Part shown: positions 1 to 5,188 of the stretch, one piece after another
Position numbering within the stretch: the first letter of the stretch is position 1
Layout of the letters: every line of letters begins with the position of its first letter
NCBI GenBank assembly: GCA_964456445.1
Contig: CAYWBI010000238.1
Coordinates: 1-5,188 of the forward strand
Reading direction: 5' to 3'
Length of the DNA: 5,188 bases
DNA from: CAYWBI01 sp964456445
GTDB taxonomy: Bacteria > Calditrichota > Calditrichia > Calditrichales > J004
Made by a program: the position numbers and the translations under genes
The notes under the pieces: model-generated
Databases searched by the model: none
What the model saw: only the letters and a program-made list of their open reading frames with translations
Told to the model about the DNA's origin: nothing

Positions 1-57
1 CGCTTCCTTGAAATGCTGTATTTTCCGTTTCTGGTGGCTTGTGAAGAATCCGTCAAA
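1..57 (-). other. Non-helicase-like tail of the addA frame at the window edge; possible element or rearrangement junction
   Basis: After VGGIGFWKQPE the AddA/UvrD family normally continues with a hydrophobic helix (pattern EI.D...LLRFL) and a short helix leading to LRSP. Here the frame stays open but reads as a basic, polar stretch beginning at about residue 604 (FDGFFTSHQKRKIQHF). The other two minus-strand frames do not restore the helicase helix either: one starts LLTDSSQATRNGK, the other has a TGA near 55 and then RILHKPPETENTA. A simple one-base frameshift therefore does not explain it. It may be the end of an inserted or repeated element, an assembly join, or real divergence; too little sequence is present to decide. 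Confidence 0.35.
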
Positions 58-1866
58 AGTCTCTGGTTGTTTCCAAAAACCAATGCCCCCAACGGTCTTA
101 AATGGAATGTCCTCTTGCCGCAGCGCGGTTTCAATCGCCTCCAGGGGCGTACGGCTACGGAGCAGGATGGCGATATTGCCGGGTTTAAGGGCCTGGGGTG
201 ATTCCTCCTTCTCTTCTGCATCATACAGGTGATACACACCTTTAGTGGATAGCAGGTCCCTGATTTTCAGGGCAATATATTGATATTCATTGTGCTCTTG
301 GTCGTCTTTTTCGAATTCGGTGATTTCGATCTGGCAGGGGGCGTCCACATCACGCATGGTTTTAAGCGGATCAAAACCCACTTCAAAGGGATTGACAGCG
401 TCTTCCTGTAAAATGTCTGCAAAAATACGATTGATGAATTTGTTTAGTTTGGGGACAAAACGAAAACTTTCTTCGAAGACAATATTTGCATCGGTGGATT
501 GCCGCCCAAAAAGATTTTTCACGTTTTTAAAGACACGAATGTCGGCATTGCGAAAGCCATATATGGCCTGCTTGGGATCACCAACCACAAAAACCTTATC
601 TGTTGATAATTGTCCGTTTACATCGCCCGCCAATAAACGAACAATTTCCCACTGTACCGGATTTGTATCCTGAAATTCATCCACCATGATGTAACGAAAA
701 CGGCTGGAAAGTATGGCGCGGATTTCCGGTCTGTTTAAGAGCAACAAACGTGTTTTAAGTTGCAGGTCTTCAAAGTCAAGAACAGCCTCGTCATTTTTTA
801 GATTGCTATAGATTTCCTGCGTTTTTTGGTAAAGTTTAAGAATGGTTTGTAAAAAACCATACCATTTCCGATCGTCCGCATCGGGAATCGATCCTGGTAC
901 ATTTGCTTCAAGAATGGAGCGGTATTGTGCACAGTAGTCACTGGCTTCGAGCAGGCGCTCTTTGCTGTCGGTTCCCCAGCTTTTTGCCCCACCCAATTGC
1001 GCCAGGTTTTTATAAGCCTGGCCTTTGCCCGATGTCAGGATATGGACAACCTGTATAAAGGCAAAATAAGTATTAAGGCCGTCTGGCGTTTGGCGGTAGC
1101 TATCGATATACTCCGTAAAAACAGTCCGTGCCTTTACGCCCCTGGGTCCCTTTTCCAAAATGCTGTCAGAAGCAAGAATCCCTTCCAGCCGGGCGTTCAA
1201 TTCAGCGGGGGCATTTTCCGGGACAATGTTTAAAAAAGCTTGTTGCCATAAATCGTTTAAAAAATTCAGGTACTCCGTGCATTCCATTGCCGAAAATTTT
1301 TCCTGAACCTGATCCATTTCAAAAGGTGATTCCAACGCACGGCGCAGGATGTCTTCCATGGTACGCCCGGGAATCTGGCGGAATAATAAACGCAGGTCAT
1401 CCAACGGCAGCCCGCTTGCTTCCTGTTCGATAAGAGCAAAAACCCGGATAAGCGCAGTGTTCATCAGTATTTTTTGGCGGATGTCGTCCAGCATGGAAAA
1501 ATCAGCCGGAACCATGGCTTCGATAGGAAATTCGCGTAGGATACGTGAGCAAAATCCATGGATAGTTGTGATGTAAGCAGAGCCAATTTGATCCCGGATT
1601 TGCAAATAGTTGTTGCGCTCTGAAATGGATGGTGCGTTTTGAATACGCGCGTTCACTTCCAGGGCGATACGTTCCTGCATTTCACCGGCGGCTTTTTCGG
1701 TAAAGGTTATAGCCACGGTATGACGGGTAAGCCATGGCCGCTCTTTTACAATGGTCAAAAAGCGCTCGACCAGGATACGCGTTTTCCCCGATCCGGCGCC
1801 GGCCGTTACAGAAATGTTTTTATCAAGCCGTAACGCTTTTTGTTGTGCATGGGTAAGCATGGTCAT
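1..1866 (-). CDS. addA: AddA-like UvrD/Rep family ATP-dependent helicase (partial, 3' end outside window)
   Basis: Translating the minus strand from 1866 gives an open frame of 622 codons with no stop up to the window edge, so the C-terminal part is missing. It is a superfamily 1A helicase. The visible motifs, in order, are: Q motif LTHAQQKAL (residues 4-12), Walker A GAGSGKT (23-29), motif Ia TFTEKAAGEMQERI (54-67), TTIHGFCSRIL (100-110), a 1B-type insert to about 380, motif II MVDEFQDTN (394-402), motif III VVGDPKQAIYGFR (427-439), motif IV ESFRF (466-470), then the 2A start GNIAILLRSR (563-572) and VGGIGFWKQPE (592-602). Motifs V and VI and any C-terminal nuclease lie beyond the edge. The ATG at 1866 is preferred over the one at 1860 because GGGAGG lies 9 bases upstream of it. 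The start is one base after the addB stop, so the two are probably translationally coupled and form an AddAB-like complex that unwinds DNA at double-strand breaks with this subunit as motor. UvrD, PcrA or RecB-like assignment is possible by motifs alone; the AddB neighbour decides for AddA. Residues from about 603 onward do not look like a helicase (see the separate entry). Confidence 0.9.
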   Translation of the reverse strand, partial: MTMLTHAQQKALRLDKNISVTAGAGSGKTRILVERFLTIVKERPWLTRHTVAITFTEKAAGEMQERIALEVNARIQNAPSISERNNYLQIRDQIGSAYITTIHGFCSRILREFPIEAMVPADFSMLDDIRQKILMNTALIRVFALIEQEASGLPLDDLRLLFRQIPGRTMEDILRRALESPFEMDQVQEKFSAMECTEYLNFLNDLWQQAFLNIVPENAPAELNARLEGILASDSILEKGPRGVKARTVFTEYIDSYRQTPDGLNTYFAFIQVVHILTSGKGQAYKNLAQLGGAKSWGTDSKERLLEASDYCAQYRSILEANVPGSIPDADDRKWYGFLQTILKLYQKTQEIYSNLKNDEAVLDFEDLQLKTRLLLLNRPEIRAILSSRFRYIMVDEFQDTNPVQWEIVRLLAGDVNGQLSTDKVFVVGDPKQAIYGFRNADIRVFKNVKNLFGRQSTDANIVFEESFRFVPKLNKFINRIFADILQEDAVNPFEVGFDPLKTMRDVDAPCQIEITEFEKDDQEHNEYQYIALKIRDLLSTKGVYHLYDAEEKEESPQALKPGNIAILLRSRTPLEAIETALRQEDIPFKTVGGIGFWKQPETFDGFFTSHQKRKIQHFKEA

Positions 1867-1867
1867 T

Positions 1868-4800
1868 CTAAAAGTCCTCCCGGAGCAGGGCCTTTTGTTT
1901 ATAGACATGTTTCTGGCACATCCGGCGGAAATCACAATAGCTGGAACAACGCGGGCTTTCCGGCAGGGACGAGTGTTCAAAATTGCCGGACAAAAGCTGT
2001 TCATAGCGGCTGAATACCGCAGATCCGGAAATTTCCAATAACTGCTCAAGGGTTACTTGTTCGCCCTGGCGGTCCACGATGTATTTATTTGGCAGAAGGG
2101 CCCGGGACTTTCCGCTTGCAAGAATTCCGCTAAATTCCTGCCGGGCCATCATCGCCCGGCGGCCAAAATTCTCATCATCTTTTAATTGATATAATCCGGC
2201 GTAAACCGGATCGGCCTGAGGGAAAAACTTTTTTACCGCCAGCAGATAAATGGCCAGTTGAAAGCGGTAACCCTGAATGCTTTCGCGCAAATAATCCGAA
2301 GCGCCCGGAACGCCCCCGGTTTTGTAATCAAAAACCAAAGCCCTGTTTTGGCCGTCCATGTCCACACGATCAATCTTACCGGCCATTTTTAAGCTGAGTC
2401 CCCCTTTTTTTAAAATTAGGGGCTGCCCGGTCGATGCATGGTCCACGGCATTGTTGGCCTGACCGCCAAATGAAAATTCAAAATGGGCCGGGTCAAAGCG
2501 GCAGGAATTTATCTGCTCCTGCTCGCTTTCTGCAAATAGCGCCAACAATCCTTTTTCGCTTTCATTGCCTAAAAAACGCTCTTTTTCCAGCTCCCAGAAA
2601 AAACCGCTAAAGGGCAGACGGTCGAATTCTTTCCGTGCCAGATCTTGCAGTTTTGAAATATGTTCGGCCGGTTTACTTAAAGCATCATGCGTTTTCAAAT
2701 AGTTAAAAAAACGAAAGAGTGTCAGGTGGATGGCATTACCGCGGTCCAACGGGCTGATATCGGTTTCAAATTCCGGCCATTCCGAAAGCTTAAGCCATCG
2801 CTTGAAAAAGAACTGCATCGGGCAAAAAGCGTATTCTTCAAGTTGGCTTACGGACCATAGATGCCCATTGTATTCTTCTTGAAGTCGATTAATAATAAGC
2901 GGTGAACCGGACATTTCCCCCTCAAAGGTATCCGGTTTATGGGCAATTTCGGCACGGTTGGATATAATTTTTATGCGTTTAAGTATTTCCTGTAAGCTGT
3001 TGCTGTCCTGACTGGGGATATGGTATAAATCGGTGAAGATAATTTCCGCGCTTTGCACATCCCTGGCGCGTAATGCCTGGCCAAATTTATCCCATAGCAG
3101 CGCAGCGTTTGGTGGTTCTTTGGAGGGTTCTTCTTGTTTGAGAAGAATGCAATTTTTGAGTTCATCGATAAATGTAGATGGGACCAGGGTTTTGCCCGCA
3201 TCATGACGCGGGTGGCAAAGATATACATGGCGGGCAGGGGCGTCTAAAAGCATGTAAAACAGAAAGCGGTCCTGATCCAGTAATTCTTCCGTTGCAATAA
3301 GACCGAGCTCATCCCGGATGGAGTCTTCAAGGAAAATATCCTTTGCCGCGCTACGGGGCAATTGGCCGTCGATCAATCCGCCGAGAAACAGGATGTCATA
3401 TTCCACTGCCTGAATTTCCAGACGGGGCATAACCTGAACACCGGACCTTGGCCATTCCGTCAGATTAAAACTTACCTGTGCGATGGCGGCCTTCAGACGT
3501 TTTAAAAAATCAGGCAGGCTGATCAGCGTGTCCTTGTAAAGCAATTTTAACGACCAAAAAAATGGGTCCAGCATTTTCATAAAGGCATTATAAGCGCGGA
3601 ATTCCCGCTCTTTTTGCCGCTCGTTATGTTGGCTTTCGGTCTGATACCATTTTAAAATTCCGCTGTCCTTTAATAATTTTATCAAATCGTGGTGAAAGGA
3701 ATCGCTTGAACGCTCATTGCGGCCAAAATTATACAAGGGTTGTAAAAATGTATTTAATGCTTCTATTTGGATTGGCAACATCGGGTTGTCTATAGGGAGC
3801 TGCTTTTCCCAGCCCGGGGTCAGGTGGCGCAAGCGGAGGGTAATGACCCCTTTATGGAGATCGCCGATCGCCGGGCGTTTCCCGTAAAAAAAGGGGGATT
3901 GGAAAAGATTGAAAACCCGCTCGTAGTGAAAGTTTTGAATATGTGTTTCCAGCAAGCCGATAATTGTTTCGATCAACGGGGCGCGTTGCAACGGGAAACC
4001 GGTGGAAAGGTTCAGCGGAATACCATATTTTTCAAACCCCTGCCGAAGCCCGGCAGCATAGCTTTCCAAATTTGGAAAAGTAAGCGCAATTTTATGCAAA
4101 GGGATTTTTTTTCCGATATGCAGTTCCCGAATTTTAAGCACAATGTGTTCAATTTCCGAATTCCTGTCCGGGCTGCTTATCAACGATATCTTCTCATCAT
4201 CCGATTTATGGTCATTGTTTTTTTTGCGATTGAACAAACAGCCGGCTAAAACACTTTTAACCGGCAGATCAACAATCTCGGCGCCCATCTTTTTAAACTG
4301 TTTAAGCGGTTGATTTATGGAATTGAACGGTGTGGGATTTTCCGTAACATAATCCAATTTGATATGTACACGAATGTGGGTACTTATATTTTTGATAAAA
4401 GCAAACATGGCAGGGGTAAAAACCCCATAACCATTTATGAAAACCGTATCCACATCCGGCCACATACGTTTGAATAATGCCGGGGTCACCTGGGTTGCTG
4501 CTGCGTGCACCGCACTGCCGGCATCAATATAGTTTCCCTCAAAAAGAGATTCCAGTTGTTGCATGATGCATAATAGGTCAGCATGTTTATCTGGGGGGAT
4601 TTTCTGCTCTGCGATACTACCGCTGGAAAATGCCGCGGCATTGTAGCCAAAGCGGTGCAATTCGCTTATTAATGCGGAAATTTTACGTACAAGTCCACCT
4701 TGCATAGCGGCCTCATGGGGGAAAAAACGAAACTTTGCACTTTGCAACCGTAAGGTCTCTTCGATTAAAAAAGGCATGGATTGTGCCGGTACAATACGCA

Positions 4801-5041
4801 GGGCGTTTGGCAGGTAACCATAAAGGTTTTTCAACAGGCTGTCAAAGGTAAAAACCGCCGGTTCCAAAATCGCGCCATGGGGATGTGCGTCAATTAACTT
4901 GCGGTTAAAGAGACGTACCGCCCGGTTTACCGGTAGGATATAAATCCAGTCTGAACGGTCTTCCCGCTGGCGGTTTATGATGTTTTGTTCAAAATGATAA
5001 TAGGGCCCGGCGGGTCCGCATTCAACGGTGATTTTTGCCAT
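1868..5041 (-). CDS. addB: AddB-like helicase-nuclease subunit with RecB-family PD-(D/E)XK nuclease and Fe-S cysteines
   Basis: This 1057-residue protein is slightly shorter than Bacillus AddB (about 1160). Residues 1 to about 700 form a divergent UvrD-like helicase fold. Its start reads VECGPAGPYYH (7-16) where a working AddB has GxxGxGKT, so ATP hydrolysis is not expected. Family-typical stretches include LPRSAAKDIFLEDSIRDELG (561-580), DQDRFLFYMLLDAP (589-602) and STFIDEL (622-628). From about 728 a RecB-type nuclease follows: C740 in YAFCPMQFFF, H772 in RGNAIHLTLF, D891 in GKIDRVD, D905 and K907 in VFDYKTGG, and Q928/Y932 in YRFQLAIYLLA. At the end, C1032, C1036 and C1042 in RCSSYCDFRRMC join C740 to complete the 4Fe-4S set. 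The role inferred from the family is DNA end binding, possible Chi-like recognition by the inactive helicase half, and strand cleavage in double-strand-break resection, in the cytoplasm. The start is supported by GAGG 7 bases upstream. No signal peptide or membrane segment is seen. An orphan PD-(D/E)XK protein is less likely because the AddA-like gene follows directly. Confidence 0.92.
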   Translation of the reverse strand: MAKITVECGPAGPYYHFEQNIINRQREDRSDWIYILPVNRAVRLFNRKLIDAHPHGAILEPAVFTFDSLLKNLYGYLPNALRIVPAQSMPFLIEETLRLQSAKFRFFPHEAAMQGGLVRKISALISELHRFGYNAAAFSSGSIAEQKIPPDKHADLLCIMQQLESLFEGNYIDAGSAVHAAATQVTPALFKRMWPDVDTVFINGYGVFTPAMFAFIKNISTHIRVHIKLDYVTENPTPFNSINQPLKQFKKMGAEIVDLPVKSVLAGCLFNRKKNNDHKSDDEKISLISSPDRNSEIEHIVLKIRELHIGKKIPLHKIALTFPNLESYAAGLRQGFEKYGIPLNLSTGFPLQRAPLIETIIGLLETHIQNFHYERVFNLFQSPFFYGKRPAIGDLHKGVITLRLRHLTPGWEKQLPIDNPMLPIQIEALNTFLQPLYNFGRNERSSDSFHHDLIKLLKDSGILKWYQTESQHNERQKEREFRAYNAFMKMLDPFFWSLKLLYKDTLISLPDFLKRLKAAIAQVSFNLTEWPRSGVQVMPRLEIQAVEYDILFLGGLIDGQLPRSAAKDIFLEDSIRDELGLIATEELLDQDRFLFYMLLDAPARHVYLCHPRHDAGKTLVPSTFIDELKNCILLKQEEPSKEPPNAALLWDKFGQALRARDVQSAEIIFTDLYHIPSQDSNSLQEILKRIKIISNRAEIAHKPDTFEGEMSGSPLIINRLQEEYNGHLWSVSQLEEYAFCPMQFFFKRWLKLSEWPEFETDISPLDRGNAIHLTLFRFFNYLKTHDALSKPAEHISKLQDLARKEFDRLPFSGFFWELEKERFLGNESEKGLLALFAESEQEQINSCRFDPAHFEFSFGGQANNAVDHASTGQPLILKKGGLSLKMAGKIDRVDMDGQNRALVFDYKTGGVPGASDYLRESIQGYRFQLAIYLLAVKKFFPQADPVYAGLYQLKDDENFGRRAMMARQEFSGILASGKSRALLPNKYIVDRQGEQVTLEQLLEISGSAVFSRYEQLLSGNFEHSSLPESPRCSSYCDFRRMCQKHVYKQKALLREDF
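1876..1881 (-). promoter_or_regulatory. Ribosome binding site of addA, inside the addB coding end
   Basis: The minus strand reads GGGAGG here, 9 bases before the ATG at 1866 and 15 bases before the next in-frame ATG at 1860. The spacing picks 1866 as the start. The site overlaps the codons for the last few AddB residues (LREDF) and the TAG stop is one base from the new ATG, an arrangement typical of translational coupling between subunits of one complex. Confidence 0.75.
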
Positions 5042-5048
5042 GCGTTAA

Positions 5049-5052
5049 CCTC
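5049..5052 (-). promoter_or_regulatory. Ribosome binding site of addB
   Basis: The minus strand reads GAGG (within CGAGG), 7 bases upstream of the ATG at 5041. It is a modest but well-spaced Shine-Dalgarno sequence and supports this start over later internal methionines, the next of which lie far inside conserved sequence. Confidence 0.65.
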
Positions 5053-5131
5053 GGGCGAAATGGATAATAATGCAAGCCTTCCCCCCAGTGAAATTATACA
5101 TTTAAGTCATTAGTGTCCGGTTAAAATGTCA

Positions 5132-5160
5132 ACTATTAAAACCACGCCCTTTGCTGTCAA
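5132..5160 (-). promoter_or_regulatory. Candidate sigma-70-type promoter for the addB-addA operon
   Basis: On the minus strand a perfect TTGACA (5160-5155) is followed after 17 bases by AATAGT (5137-5132), which matches four of six positions of TATAAT including the important second A and last T. Transcription would begin near 5125, leaving a leader of roughly 85 bases. A perfect TATAAT also occurs at 5098-5093 but has only a poor -35 (ACCGGA) at 17 bases, and a second TTGACA at 5132-5127 is 28 bases from it. Which of these is used cannot be told from sequence alone. Confidence 0.35.
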
Positions 5161-5188
5161 GGCCAAACGCCTGAACTAAAATAGTGGG

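Larger units (their letters stand above)
5042..5188. other. Intergenic leader upstream of addB, no gene recognised
   Basis: These 147 bases reach the right edge without a supported gene. They contain the addB ribosome binding site, several promoter-like hexamers on the minus strand, a run of six C (5081-5086), and a stretch TTAGTGTCCGGTTAAAA (5110-5126) that resembles repeat or insertion-sequence ends. A 17-codon frame on the plus strand (5126-5179) lacks a ribosome binding site and is not called as a gene. Confidence 0.6.

Noticed and set aside
1..60. Simple one-base frameshift explaining the loss of helicase similarity in addA
   Set aside because: Both other minus-strand frames were translated over this stretch and neither gives the expected hydrophobic helix, so a single indel does not account for it.
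290..673. Plus-strand open frame of 127 codons
   Set aside because: It is antisense to helicase motifs II to IV of the AddA-like gene, whose codons are clearly the conserved ones.
3767..4249. Plus-strand open frame of 160 codons
   Set aside because: It lies wholly antisense to conserved AddB coding sequence, shows no domain or ribosome binding site, and reads as a shadow of the real frame.
5093..5098. Perfect TATAAT on the minus strand upstream of addB as the main -10 box
   Set aside because: At 16 to 18 bases upstream there is only ACCGGA-like sequence, and the adjacent TG is one base off for an extended -10; kept only as an alternative to the promoter at 5132-5160.
5126..5179. Plus-strand 17-codon frame MSTIKTTPFAVKAKRLN
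   Set aside because: There is no ribosome binding site, it is very short, it has no recognised family, and it overlaps the promoter-like region of the opposite strand.
1..5188. A new defence or otherwise undescribed system
   Set aside because: Both genes are recognisable members of the AddAB double-strand-break repair family and no additional accessory gene, array or RNA element is visible in the window.

Overview
The window holds two co-directional minus-strand genes that together look like an AddAB-type double-strand-break repair helicase-nuclease locus. Reading in the direction of transcription (right to left), there is a short intergenic leader (about 5042-5188), then a complete 1057-residue AddB-like protein (5041-1868), then a UvrD/AddA-like superfamily 1A helicase that starts one base after the addB stop codon (1866) and runs off the left edge of the window. 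Only 622 codons of the helicase are present.

The AddB-like protein carries a C-terminal RecB-family PD-(D/E)XK nuclease with all expected catalytic residues and the four cysteines that in AddB/AdnB/Cas4-type nucleases hold a 4Fe-4S cluster. Its N-terminal helicase-like half has lost the Walker A lysine-threonine, so it should be a non-hydrolysing scaffold. The AddA-like partner has an intact Q motif, Walker A, motif Ia, DEFQD motif II, GDPKQAIYGFR motif III and motif IV, so it should be the motor. Working as a heterodimer, such enzymes resect double-strand breaks to give 3' single strands for RecA loading.

The organism cannot be named from this window. Base composition is moderate (not far from even), ribosome binding sites are of the GGGAGG/GAGG type, and the AddB is a divergent member rather than a close Bacillus or Proteobacteria type. 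A Gram-negative, anaerobe-type lineage such as Desulfobacterota or a Calditrichota/Bacteroidota-like group is possible, but this is a guess.

Most of the window is ordinary core repair machinery, and I see no CRISPR array, tRNA, rRNA or complete mobile element. The points worth a second look are the helicase reading frame ceasing to look like a helicase in its last roughly 57 bases at the left edge, the one-residue-expanded Fe-S cysteine spacing in AddB, the degenerate Walker A of AddB, and repeat- or IS-end-like sequence in the intergenic leader.
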